Source: CAZSNT01 sp964607765 (GTDB lineage Bacteria; Verrucomicrobiota; Lentisphaeria; Oligosphaerales; JABHEG01). Taken from it: a stretch of 47,782 nucleotides of DNA. Below the pieces are notes generated by a model. It worked only from the letters and a program-made list of their open reading frames with translations. It made no database searches and had not been told where the DNA came from. The stretch is from positions 1 to 47,782 of the forward strand of contig CAZSNT010000069.1 in the NCBI GenBank assembly GCA_964607765.1. The letters run 5' to 3'. Positions 26,501 to 33,854 of this stretch are shown here, piece after piece (position 1 is the stretch's first letter; each line of letters starts with the position of its first letter). Both the position numbers and the translations under genes were made by a program.

Positions 26501-26805
26501 CGCGCCCTTCGAGCGTTCTCGGCCAGGCGCTCTTGCTCACGAACAACGCGCTGTTCGTCGCCGGCCCGGCGAACCCGCTCAAAGACACGCCCCGCGACTC
26601 ATCCGCGGCGGACGCGATGGCCAAGGCACTCGAGTCGGACCGCGGCAGCAAGCTGCTGGCCGTCTCCCCGGCTGACGGAGAGACGATCGCTGAGTACAAA
26701 CTCAAAAGCTCGCCCGTGTTCGACGGCATGATCGCTGCACAGGGCCGACTGCTGCTGTCGACCAAGTCAGGCGAGGTCATCTCTCTGCAGTCGCATGGAC
26801 TGTGA
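23572..26805 (+). CDS. Exported PQQ-like beta-propeller protein with N-terminal methyltransferase-like domain (paralogue 3)
   Basis: A 1077-aa relative of the two tandem proteins at 209 and 3322. The start at 23572 gives a clean signal peptide (MKDTACTVLFSLLALTVLAG); ATGs at 23524 and 23554 only add a short polar lead. The methyltransferase-like part is more eroded: GGLIVVIGCDD and LPYGDNLVNLILDP remain, but the EVLRVLTPGG segment has become EADRALAPRG. Two PQQ-like propeller halves follow, the second near W649 (WPTYRGNGARLG). C534, C571, C589 and C591 repeat the cysteine spacing of the other two exactly. A Lys-rich insertion (RKKKSKNAKR, near residue 865) is unique to this copy. It lies on its own, followed by a degraded oxidoreductase gene. 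Function unknown. Confidence 0.85.
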   Translation: MKDTACTVLFSLLALTVLAGDADDILEASGVRGGLIVVIGCDDHDLVIGLQANATTVVQALDTDPGKVDEVRAAIHAAGKYGRVTAATFDGKRLPYGDNLVNLILDPRSSIQKKEADRALAPRGVLITKRSGIGDGTVKYTKPVPPQIDDWTHYLYSPSNHAVAGDTAVGLPAHYQWIGKPRFSRSHDHLSSVSAVVSANGRLFSIVDEGPIAFAAATPRWKLVARDAFNGVRLWERDIEKWEYHLRDFRSGPADIARRLVAIGDTVYVTLGYGERVTALEAATGRSIRTYKGTERTREILVDGDRLYLVLGKPHTSWGADDAQAIVKKDNYTPPFARITPPAREMAICCVSASTGEVRWINEEPYVRSLMPATLTVAAGRVFFHSLDELVCLDAKNGRKQWEAPRPIERKRLAWSSPTVVAYDGIVYAADRGAEHADGGLLWLPSGGYHEYIKGTWAEGRLIAYDAKTGKRLWDCPAWEGFNSAVDIFIIDGLLWTGSYAWRGQPGINKGRDPKTGEVKVTRRTYPMSGHARCHRAKATSNYLIVPGRNVELIDVKSGEWTANRALRGNCAFGILPANGLIYVPPHACACGANVMLKDGFVAFAAASATGDGSDEIRGRLQKGAAYEQITSRIPHRASRTGNQPSADWPTYRGNGARLGNSGTSVPGKLRQRWSTKVGGSLTPPVSAAGIVLVAAKEQHTVHALDAESGRRLWQFAAGARVDSPPTIVALDSSTAGEPGSALCVFGCRDGYVYCLRLADGELVWKYCAAPYARSICVDGQLESVWPVSGSILVQDNAAYFVAGRNTYFDGGMALHKLNAVTGEAIKTEELKNSSVLPDILASDGDWVFMRGEAFTRDLQQQQRKKKSKNAKRVPHLWSSVGFLDDNWWHRTYWLYGSTMGSGFGGWFKEALKVPAGRLLVTDRNRIYGYGRTNYDNTGGHVGTDGRHAWGNFRDPWTSYRLFGRSLKKGEEPSDWARPSSVLGQALLLTNNALFVAGPANPLKDTPRDSSAADAMAKALESDRGSKLLAVSPADGETIAEYKLKSSPVFDGMIAAQGRLLLSTKSGEVISLQSHGL

Positions 26806-27082
26806 CGAGGGGATTCGGTGTGACCCGAATGCCCCGGGACTTGAGCTGTTGCGGAGGCGGCGAATCGTGAATTGTGCGAACAGATACGAGGCCAGCTTTC
26901 CTGGTAGTCCGGGACAATGCGCCGTGGTTCATGGCGGAAGTCAAGACTGCCGGAGTGGACGTGAGCCGCGATCTGGTCTACTGTCTTGAGCGACTGGAGT
27001 GTCCACATGCATTCCAGGCGATCATCGAGCGGGCTTACGAGGGTGTGGATGCCTTCGGCTACAGCCGCCCCGTTGTGGTGTC

Positions 27083-27451
27083 GGCCCGGTCGATATCAAG
27101 ATTGTCGGCACCGACGGCTGGGTGCGATGCAAAGGCTGGAACAGCACGTGGTCCGCCAGCAACGACGAGATCCTGCGGATCAAGGACTTCAGCGCCGTGG
27201 AAGGCTTCTGGACACTCCCCAAGATCGAGCACCGCGATTTCCTCGACAGCATGGCCTCGCGCAAACCGCCCGCCTACCACGCCGAGGCCGGGCACCGTCT
27301 TTCGAGCGCGCTTCACCTCGGGCACATCGCGCTGCGTACCGGCAAGACCGTCACCTGGAATCCCGACACCGAGGTCTTCACGGGTGACTGTGCGGACTGC
27401 GCAAAGGACATCGTCTACAGTCGACCCTCGCGCGACTGGGCAGACACATGA
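27083..27451 (+). pseudogene. C-terminal remnant of a Gfo/Idh/MocA-family oxidoreductase
   Basis: From 27083 one frame reads DIKIVGTDGWVRCKGW, then HRDFLDSMASRKPPAYHAEA, GHRLSSALHLGHIALRTGK, and ends SRPSRDWADT before TGA. This is the familiar ending of the NAD(P)-dependent Gfo/Idh/MocA sugar oxidoreductases common in PVC bacteria. The Rossmann half and catalytic E-K-P motif are missing, and the frame upstream (26999-27082) is not protein-like, so the gene has lost about two thirds of its length. A different frame from 26874 (VKTAGVDVSRDLVYCLERL) looks weakly protein-like but matches nothing I know. The PHP-domain gene begins 44 nt downstream. Confidence 0.7.
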
Positions 27452-27495
27452 ACAGTGGGATGACGAGTCAGCGACAGGAGGAATGAGCCCAATCC

Positions 27496-29946
27496 ATGAA
27501 TGAGAATCCCATTGCCGTCATCCCCGACGCATACCACATCGAGGGCGCGCTTCTGCAGGAAGGCGGGTGGTACGCCGCAGCACTCATTCTCCCGGACGTC
27601 GATGCGGACTTCATCGAGGACGATCCGGACGGCCGCGATCGGCAACGGCGCCTGCTGCCGGGCAAGTGCCTGGACGACTGGGCGGCGGCCTGCCTTGCGG
27701 AACCCGCGCGGATAGCTCTGGTCAGCGCGTCGGACCCGAACAATGCTGTCGAACTCGCCATGGGACTCCAACTGTACCCGCCTGTCGTCCCCCGCGAACC
27801 GGTACCGAGTCCGGTCGTCGCCTGGTCCGAGTGCAGGGCAGGGGAGTACGCCGTCCGCCTTTGGCGGGGCGGGGGCGCTCGCAGAATCGCCACGTCCCGC
27901 GCAGCGTTCGGGCCACTCAGCGTCTGCGCAGCCGATGACTTCGTCCGGGTGGCTTACCAGACCGTGCTCGGGCAGGGGGAACCGGCAGTCTGCATCTGTG
28001 ACGAAGGCGGCACCGTACTGGCGCAGATCGAGGGGCGTAACCCGCAGTTGCGTGCCATGGGTGACCGGCTTCTGTTGCTTCATGAGGAGTGCGAGGGATC
28101 GTCGGCGCGGCTCTACGTGTCTTGCCTTGCGATCGATGGCTGCATCCTCTCCACCACGATCGTTCCTGCCCTGGAAGCGATGAACACGCACCCCGACCTC
28201 GTCGTGGAATCGGCGAGCGCCGCCCGGGTCGTCTGGGAGAGCTCGCCGGCCTGGGGCGCAGAGCACTACATCGCCTCGCACAGGAGCCTCCTGACGGTGT
28301 CCATATCGGTCGCCGGCGACACGATGACGTGCGGGGCTCCGCAGATCGTGCCGATCCCAACGCAGGCCCACGCGACCGCGGCGGAGCGGCGTCCGCCCAT
28401 GAATCTCCCCCCCGTTTTCCCGCGCTGGGTCCGGTTGCCCTCCGGGCCGCCGGCCGTGGCGTTCAGGCGTTTCCGTCCGGATCGTCCGCGCGCGTTCGGC
28501 TGGGATGTCTACCTGAGTGTGCCGGGTGCCGCGGGCGGCTGGGCGCCCGCGCGCCGAGTCTCCCCGAACTACGGTGCCGCGGATGCCGGGTACGCCATCC
28601 TCGCCGCCGGGCAGGCTCTCATCGGCCTGTTCCCGTGCTGCACGAACCGTGGCGGTTCCGTGAGGATCGGCGAGATCCGGGCCGAGATCCGGCGTTTCGC
28701 GGCGGACACGGATCTGGGCGACGTGCCAATTACCGACCGGCGGGACGGGGTCTATGCCGTTCAGCCCGCCGAGCCTGATCTTTGCCCGTCTCCCCCGCCT
28801 CTGCCCGATGGGCCGCGGGACCTGGACCTGCTTTGGGGCGATCTGCATCGCCACTCGTTCATGTCGAAGTGCATGTGCGCTCGCGACGGATCGCCGGAGG
28901 AGGGCGTGCGCTATTGCCGCGATGTGCTGGGCGCGGATGTCATCACCATCACCGACCACCACCACCACATGGGGTTCCCCGAGGCCCAATGGCTGGCGCT
29001 GCAACTCGAACGCGAGGCGGCCGGCCAGATCCTGATCTACGGGACGGAGCCGGGCTGCGCACCGGGACATCACACCAACTTCTACGCCCTGGACCGGGAA
29101 ACCTGGGAACGCGCCCGCTGTGTCGCGCTGCTCAACAACGAACGAACCGTGTTCCACGCCGCGATCCGGGACCATATGCCGCCCCGTACCATGTGGCCCG
29201 TGCGCCACATTCACGGCTCCCGGCAGGGGCGCGAGAACATCTACTCGGACGAGACCGTCGCGACCTTCGCACCCGACCTGGAGGTCGCCATGGAGACGCT
29301 TCAGACGCGCGGCTGTTACCTGCTGGACGGCGACTTCGAATGCGCACACCCGTTCCCGAACGCGTTCCTCGATGCCGGAGCACAGGTCGCGTTGCTGGGC
29401 GGTACGGACCACACAGGGCAGCCTTCGGTCAACCGCTTCGGGCTGACTGGGATATGGGCGGCCGGACGCAGCCCGGACGCGGTCTGGCAGGCTGTGCGGG
29501 AACGCCGGACCGTTGCCTCGGCCAACGGGAAGATGGCGCTGTGGGCAACGTGTCGGGGCACCCCGTTCGGCAGTGTGCTCGAGCATGATGGCGGCGCGTT
29601 GGAGATCAATGTCCAAGTGAGCGCAGCACGGTCATTACGCCGGATCGGATTGTTCGAAAACGGCGTGTGCCACAAGTGGGTCGAGCTTGACGGCACGACG
29701 TGGGAAGGGCAGGTGCGGAGTTCGCAGACTTCCGGTCCGGGACAGCACTGGATCGTGGTCGGCGTGCAGGCCGAATCCGCCTACACCGAAGGTCGCGGAT
29801 TCGATCCGGACGACTCGCGTATCCCCTGGAACTGGGCGTTCGCGAGCCCGTTCTATGTCGTGTTAGTGAGCCAGTACATCCCCGCTCCGGCGGCGACCAC
29901 GCCCGTCAACACGGCGAGGCCGACGCGCTCCACACGGCAGGCATAG
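27496..29946 (+). CDS. Large protein with C-terminal PHP-like metal-dependent phosphoesterase domain
   Basis: An 816-aa protein without a signal peptide. Residues 1 to about 430 contain repeated strand-rich units (for example EYAVRLWRGGGARRIATS and YYIASHRS-like blades), perhaps a beta-propeller. From W447 a PHP/DUF3604-like domain begins: WGDLHRHS (H451, H453), ITDHHHH (D487, H488) and GGTDHTGQ (D638, H639) are in the expected order for a multi-metal hydrolase site. The last 150 residues (SLRRIGLFENGVCHKWVEL) resemble the beta-sandwich that ends DUF3604 proteins. PHP enzymes hydrolyse phosphoesters; the actual substrate here is unknown. AGGAGG lies 14 nt before the ATG, rather far. It follows the oxidoreductase remnant and is convergent with the lipoprotein/prepilin pair. 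Confidence 0.75.
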   Translation: MNENPIAVIPDAYHIEGALLQEGGWYAAALILPDVDADFIEDDPDGRDRQRRLLPGKCLDDWAAACLAEPARIALVSASDPNNAVELAMGLQLYPPVVPREPVPSPVVAWSECRAGEYAVRLWRGGGARRIATSRAAFGPLSVCAADDFVRVAYQTVLGQGEPAVCICDEGGTVLAQIEGRNPQLRAMGDRLLLLHEECEGSSARLYVSCLAIDGCILSTTIVPALEAMNTHPDLVVESASAARVVWESSPAWGAEHYIASHRSLLTVSISVAGDTMTCGAPQIVPIPTQAHATAAERRPPMNLPPVFPRWVRLPSGPPAVAFRRFRPDRPRAFGWDVYLSVPGAAGGWAPARRVSPNYGAADAGYAILAAGQALIGLFPCCTNRGGSVRIGEIRAEIRRFAADTDLGDVPITDRRDGVYAVQPAEPDLCPSPPPLPDGPRDLDLLWGDLHRHSFMSKCMCARDGSPEEGVRYCRDVLGADVITITDHHHHMGFPEAQWLALQLEREAAGQILIYGTEPGCAPGHHTNFYALDRETWERARCVALLNNERTVFHAAIRDHMPPRTMWPVRHIHGSRQGRENIYSDETVATFAPDLEVAMETLQTRGCYLLDGDFECAHPFPNAFLDAGAQVALLGGTDHTGQPSVNRFGLTGIWAAGRSPDAVWQAVRERRTVASANGKMALWATCRGTPFGSVLEHDGGALEINVQVSAARSLRRIGLFENGVCHKWVELDGTTWEGQVRSSQTSGPGQHWIVVGVQAESAYTEGRGFDPDDSRIPWNWAFASPFYVVLVSQYIPAPAATTPVNTARPTRSTRQA

Positions 29947-30073
29947 GCAACGCAAGTGCAGAGCATGAACCCGCTGCGTCCTGCCGCCGAAGGTGAACAG
30001 CACCAGGGGCAGCGCCAATCCGGGCCCGCCGAAGTCGACGGATCTGTTGCATCCTGCTTCCGGAAGCCATGGA

Positions 30074-30265
30074 TTATCGGCCCTTGGCCTCCGCTTCGGG
30101 CTCGTGTTCGCTCTCCATGTGCGTGGAAGGCGGCGGCTTCCGGGTGGGCAGGGGCGGGATGCCTTCAGGTCCCGGGAGTCTACGGTGGTGTCCGCCAAGG
30201 AAGCAGCACCCGGTCACGCCAAGCGTGGCCAGTACGAGGAGCATTGCCGTACGCGCGCCCGTCAT
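30074..30265 (-). CDS. Small lipoprotein
   Basis: A 63-aa protein. MTGARTAMLLVLATLGVTGC ends in a lipobox (V-T-G-C, Cys20), followed by a short Pro/His/Glu-rich tail with no fold. GGAG stands 8 nt before the ATG, and the gene starts 27 nt after the stop of the prepilin-like gene, so they form an operon. Such tiny lipoproteins often accompany pilin-like genes in PVC genomes; whether it helps place or stabilise the pseudopilin is a guess. Confidence 0.6.
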   Translation of the reverse strand: MTGARTAMLLVLATLGVTGCCFLGGHHRRLPGPEGIPPLPTRKPPPSTHMESEHEPEAEAKGR

Positions 30266-30292
30266 CGTTCATCTCCGATCGCGCGGGCGACA

Positions 30293-30958
30293 CTACGGGG
30301 AGGGGCGCAGCAGTTGCATGCGCTTACTGCCTACGTTTTGGTACTTCATGTACTCCCCGTGCCCGTCGGCCATGATCAGGTTGCTGCCGTAGTGCCGTGT
30401 ATTGCTTGGGACTCGTCTTGACGCGTCCGTATCCACGCGGCCCAGCCACCCGGACTTGGGACCGCGCCCGTTGTAGACCATTGTCCAGCCGCTGTAGAGT
30501 TGAGCGGCCCAGTGGCCGGAGTCCACGAAAGCGACATGGCGAGCGGGCTTCTTTACCTTGGACGATCTCTGGGCAACCCCGCCTGTGCCGTAATTGTACC
30601 CGTAGTTGTTAATGAGCTGGGCGCCTGTGCTGCTGTAATCGCGGTACTCCCTGCCGTTTGTGCAGTGGAACGGGTCCCAGCTCTGGATGTACGGGTACAG
30701 GTAGAAACGCCACTGGTTGATGTTCTGTCCGGCGTAATCCGGATGTCCACCAGGGAAGGCGTATTCCAGATTGTCGTCTTTGTACATGTACCAGCCCGTG
30801 GCGAGCTGCTTCACCCCATTCATGCAGCTAATCTCTTTCGCCTTGTCTTTGGCGCTCCTGAGAGCAGGAAGAAGCATGCTGGCGAGGATCGCAATGATCG
30901 CGATGACCACCAGCAATTCGATCAAGGTGAATGATCGTGACTTGGACTCTCTGACCAT
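30293..30958 (-). CDS. Prepilin-like (type II secretion G-type) protein
   Basis: A 221-aa protein with a prepilin cleavage/methylation signal: SRSFTLIELLVVIAIIAILA. The expected Gly before the cleavage point is Ser (S-F), while Glu at position 5 of the mature form is kept. The C-terminal part is the globular domain common in Lentisphaerota and Planctomycetota pseudopilins, with NLIMADGHGEYMKY close to the end, similar to the H-x9-DG motif. Ideal ribosome site GGAGGTG 6 nt before the start. The signal peptide is processed by a PilD-type peptidase elsewhere. PVC genomes often carry many such copies near glycan-degradation genes, so it may help export or display enzymes. Confidence 0.9.
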   Translation of the reverse strand: MVRESKSRSFTLIELLVVIAIIAILASMLLPALRSAKDKAKEISCMNGVKQLATGWYMYKDDNLEYAFPGGHPDYAGQNINQWRFYLYPYIQSWDPFHCTNGREYRDYSSTGAQLINNYGYNYGTGGVAQRSSKVKKPARHVAFVDSGHWAAQLYSGWTMVYNGRGPKSGWLGRVDTDASRRVPSNTRHYGSNLIMADGHGEYMKYQNVGSKRMQLLRPSP

Positions 30959-31123
30959 GGCGCACCTCCATTCCAGCTCCGGAGCCCAGCAGTTCAGTTC
31001 GACCGTTCCGTTCCGTTTGGGAGAGTCCGCCCGGACCGCGTGGAGTGACTATATGGCGGACGTCGTCGGCAAACAAGGCACGTTGCGCGCAAATCGGCCG
31101 CTGAGGACATCGGCCCTCCACCA

Positions 31124-31251
31124 GGGGGAGTCGGTCCCCCACCCCGGGGGGGGGGCCACAGGGGGACACACTCATAGTTGCACACCCCCCAGGGCACCCC
31201 CCAGGGGACACACTCATAGTGGCCCCCACGGGGACACACTCATAGTTGCAC
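31124..31251 (+). repeat. Left-end repeats of the RAYT element
   Basis: Three copies of GGGGACACACTCATAGT stand at 31162, 31204 and 31230; the first and third are identical over 22 bp (ending TGCAC). Ahead of them is a hairpin GGGGGA-GTCGG-TCCCCC (31124-31140) and a run of ten G. All lie in the 396-bp gap before the transposase. Their number, orientation and closeness to the RAYT gene suggest they are its recognition sequences. Confidence 0.85.
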
Positions 31252-31354
31252 GCATCGACTTGACTACTCAAGCACGGCACCATAGAGTTGCTTAAAGGCT
31301 ATTAAAAGACAGCTTGCAGAAGAAAGCAAAAAACCAAGAAAAGGGGGCACCTCG

Positions 31355-32305
31355 ATGAGAACAGCACGAATTCGCTATGATCGGGAACGGTGTTACTACC
31401 ATGCCATGAACCGAGTGGCAGGCGAACCGGGACACTACCCCTTCGGGGATGTCGAGAAAGAACACATGTTCCGGCTGGTGCGCAGGCTGTGTCGTTTCTA
31501 CACGGTAGAAATCCTCGCATTCGTCGCCATGGGGAACCACTTCCACGCCGTGTGCGCTACAACGCCTGAACTGCCATCTCCTGAGGAGATGCGCGCGCGG
31601 TTTCGGGATTACTACGGGCCGAAGGCGGTCGAGCCGAACTGGGAGGACTCCGAGACGTGCCGCCGAATCGGCGAACGAATGCGCGATATCAGCATGCTGA
31701 TGAAAGACCTCCAGCAGGCCTTCACGGTCTGGTACAACCGTACCCGTCGTTGCGGTCGTCGCGGCCGGCTCTGGGCTGGCCGCTTCAAGAGCGTCATTCT
31801 GGAGGGCGAACACGCGCTTTGGGAGTGCATTAAGTACGTGGAAATGAACCCTGTGCGTGCCGAACTGTGCGTGACTCCAGACGATTATCGCTTTGGCACG
31901 TTGGGGCGTGTCGCTGGCTCCGGGACTCACCTTTCTGGCGCCGCGTTCTTCGAGCACCTGCGCCAGTACCTTGGCGAGGTTGCGGCTTCGTACTCCGATG
32001 AGCGCGTTCTGGCCGAACTGAACGCCGACATTGCTCGCGTCGCTGCTTCCGAACGCGGCGAAGGCTCCGAAGCGGTATTCCGGGCCGAGGCCGAAGCACG
32101 AACGGTGCCATCACGGCGTTTGGTGCTGACCCGACGGGTTCGCTACTGGTCCGATGGTGCGATCATCGGTTCGAGGTCGTTCGTCACCAACCTGACGGCT
32201 CACATCTTCGGCCCAGAGCGCGCACAAACCAAGCGTCTAGCCGCCACTGAGTCAGGCACGCAGATTGCACTGTTCGCATTCCGGCAGCTTCGGATGCCAA
32301 CCTGA
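31355..32305 (+). CDS. REP-associated tyrosine transposase (RAYT, Y1/HUH family)
   Basis: A 316-aa Y1-transposase-domain protein. MRTARIRYDRERCYYHAMNR opens as this group does; the HUH motif is H62-F-H64 in AMGNHFHAV; the likely nucleophile is Y127 in AFTVWYNRTRR, followed by GRLWAGRFKS and YVEMNPVRAELC, both diagnostic. RAYTs are single-copy relatives of IS200/IS605 TnpA that act on REP hairpins. The extension after residue 210 is longer than in IS200 and holds no known domain. No accessory TnpB is present. The gene is intact, so activity is possible. Confidence 0.93.
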   Translation: MRTARIRYDRERCYYHAMNRVAGEPGHYPFGDVEKEHMFRLVRRLCRFYTVEILAFVAMGNHFHAVCATTPELPSPEEMRARFRDYYGPKAVEPNWEDSETCRRIGERMRDISMLMKDLQQAFTVWYNRTRRCGRRGRLWAGRFKSVILEGEHALWECIKYVEMNPVRAELCVTPDDYRFGTLGRVAGSGTHLSGAAFFEHLRQYLGEVAASYSDERVLAELNADIARVAASERGEGSEAVFRAEAEARTVPSRRLVLTRRVRYWSDGAIIGSRSFVTNLTAHIFGPERAQTKRLAATESGTQIALFAFRQLRMPT

Positions 32306-32599
32306 TCACGCGCTCTTCCGCACCGTCTCACTCGACCATCGGACCACGCTTCGCGCCTGTCCATAAGGTCCATACGGCGGGGCCGGGGGCAGTGCCTCCA
32401 CGCCCCTGCGGTGTCGCCGTGTGACTGCGGCCATGGCTCCGGAAAGCGACAGCGAGACCCGATCGCGAGTTCGCCGCCCCATCTTCCCTGTCATTCGTCA
32501 AGCCGCGCCGATCTCCCCCAGGCTCGCGTGGTCTCAGCGACAGGGGACGTGCCCTCTAGCCCTCCCTCGGTTCTCTTGACTGTCAGAGAGTGCGACAGA

Positions 32600-32648
32600 G
32601 AGTGTGTCCCCTCTGGGGCCTCTGGGGGGGGCTGGGGGCCTCTGGGGG
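32600..32648. repeat. Right-end inverted repeat and G-quadruplex-type tract
   Basis: GAGTGTGTCCCC (32600-32611) is the inverted form of the left-end repeat. Immediately after, 32615-32648 has four runs of four to eight G separated by 2-7 bases, with GGGGCCTCTGGGGG occurring twice; this fits a G-quadruplex pattern on the plus strand. The rest of the 468-bp gap 32306-32773 shows no gene; only the regulator's operator-like site and ribosome site lie further on. Confidence 0.7.
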
Positions 32649-32693
32649 CCTTCCAGTACTCCACCACGTCAACCCGCATCCAGTCGGTGGGCT

Positions 32694-32719
32694 TGATAAT
32701 TGTACTACCAATTGTATCA
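32694..32719. promoter_or_regulatory. Operator-like palindrome ahead of the GntR/LacI regulator
   Basis: TGATA-ATTG-TACTAC-CAAT-TG-TATCA has mirrored outer (TGATA/TATCA) and inner (ATTG/CAAT) arms with a 2-bp asymmetry, in an AT-rich pocket 54 bp before the regulator start. The TTGTAC core resembles sites of GntR-type sugar regulators such as AraR (from memory). It may serve autoregulation of the whole glycan-uptake operon. Confidence 0.45.
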
Positions 32720-32773
32720 TATCCGCGTCAGCACGCGATGAGTCGCCACGATGCTGTTGGCACAGGAACCGAT

Positions 32774-33844
32774 ATGAGCGACGAGCCGGCCATGTACAGG
32801 AAGATTGCCCGGGAGCTCTCCGAGCGGACCCTGCGCGGCGAGTACGGTGACAGGCTGCCGACGACAGGCGAGTTGGCGGATGAGTACGGCGTTGCCCGCC
32901 TGACCATGCAGCGCGTGATCGGCGTCCTGAAGGACGAGGGAGTGGTGACGGCTGCACCTCGCCGCGGCATACGCCCCACGCGCCTGATGCGGAAGCGGAC
33001 GAATGTGATCGGTGCGGTCGTTGGCCGTGCCACCGGGCCGCTTGGGGCGAAGCTGCTCAGAGGCATGCAGGGGGAGGCTGCCTCGCGTGGGCTGACCCTC
33101 GCTCTCGAGCAGTATGGGGAAGCCCCTGATCGGGCAGTCCATCTGGTCGAGCTTCTGGCGACTGAGCAGCGGGTGGACGGGCTGGTTCTGTGGGGCAACG
33201 AGTCCACCATGCCGGAAGCTGCTGCTTGCCTGAAGGCGGAGCGACTTCCGTTTGTGCTTGCCGTTGAGGCCGAGCCGGAGCTGTTCCCGGACTGCCATAC
33301 CGTGAATGGGGCGGATGAAGGCGCTGCAGCGCAGGTGATGCAGCACTTGGCGGCCACTGGACACAGCAGAATCGGCTTCGCTTTCAGCAAGGACGATGCC
33401 GACACCGTTCACGTTCGCCATCGGCACGGGCAATACCGCGCATGCCGCCAAGGACGTGGGCTGCCCGTCCATCCCCCCATAGAGGTGACTCTGCATGCCA
33501 GCGATCCAGAAGGCGACGCGAAGGCGCTGCAGCAGCTGAGTGAGCTGACAGCCGTTTTCTGTGACACTGACCGCGCGGCCTGCAAGATCATGCAGCTTTG
33601 CCTCACCACTGGTATTCGCATGCCTGGCGATCTGGCGGTGGCCGGGTACGACAATTCCCTCTCGGCGCTCGACATGGACCTGACCAGTGTCGAACAGCAT
33701 TTCGAGGTCATCGGGGAGAAAGCTGTCCAACTGCTTATCGACGAGATCGAAGGAAAAGTGGAGGCCCCACAGCACCTCACCGTAGAGGCCGAGTTGATTA
33801 TTCGCGGGAGTTCCGGGATGCCCGCTCCGCACGACTGCAAATGA
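32774..33844 (+). CDS. Transcription regulator: GntR DNA-binding domain fused to LacI-type sensor
   Basis: A 356-aa AraR-like regulator. The start at 32774 has AGGAA at the right distance; the longer frame runs into the RAYT repeat region and is not protein-like. Residues 1-65 form a GntR winged helix (ELADEYGVARLTMQRVI, then VVTAAPRRG). From about residue 75 a LacI/periplasmic-binding-type sensor follows (NVIGAVVGRATGPLGAKLL), with the typical ending DLAVAGYDNSLSALDMDL. It should repress the following transport and glycan-degradation genes until a sugar binds. The solute-binding protein gene starts 10 nt downstream, so regulator and transporter are one operon. Confidence 0.9.
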   Translation: MSDEPAMYRKIARELSERTLRGEYGDRLPTTGELADEYGVARLTMQRVIGVLKDEGVVTAAPRRGIRPTRLMRKRTNVIGAVVGRATGPLGAKLLRGMQGEAASRGLTLALEQYGEAPDRAVHLVELLATEQRVDGLVLWGNESTMPEAAACLKAERLPFVLAVEAEPELFPDCHTVNGADEGAAAQVMQHLAATGHSRIGFAFSKDDADTVHVRHRHGQYRACRQGRGLPVHPPIEVTLHASDPEGDAKALQQLSELTAVFCDTDRAACKIMQLCLTTGIRMPGDLAVAGYDNSLSALDMDLTSVEQHFEVIGEKAVQLLIDEIEGKVEAPQHLTVEAELIIRGSSGMPAPHDCK

Positions 33845-33854
33845 AGCAAACCCA

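Larger units (their letters stand above)
31124..32648 (+). mobile_element. RAYT-type element with terminal repeats
   Basis: The transposase gene is bracketed by three direct GGGGACACACTC copies on its left and one inverted copy (GAGTGTGTCCCC, 32600-32611) on its right. G-rich tracts lie beside both. The limits given are the outermost repeat structures seen, not mapped ends; no target-site duplication is expected for this class of single-strand transposase. It sits between the prepilin-like gene and the glycan-uptake regulator. Confidence 0.6.

Noticed and set aside
27415..29616. Minus-strand frame of 733 codons opposite the PHP-domain gene
   Set aside because: Same type of antisense shadow. 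The plus strand carries the ordered metal-binding motifs.
32411..32773. N-terminal extension of the GntR/LacI regulator
   Set aside because: Would translate the G-rich RAYT repeat and the operator; the 32774 start has a proper ribosome site and begins at the family's first helix.
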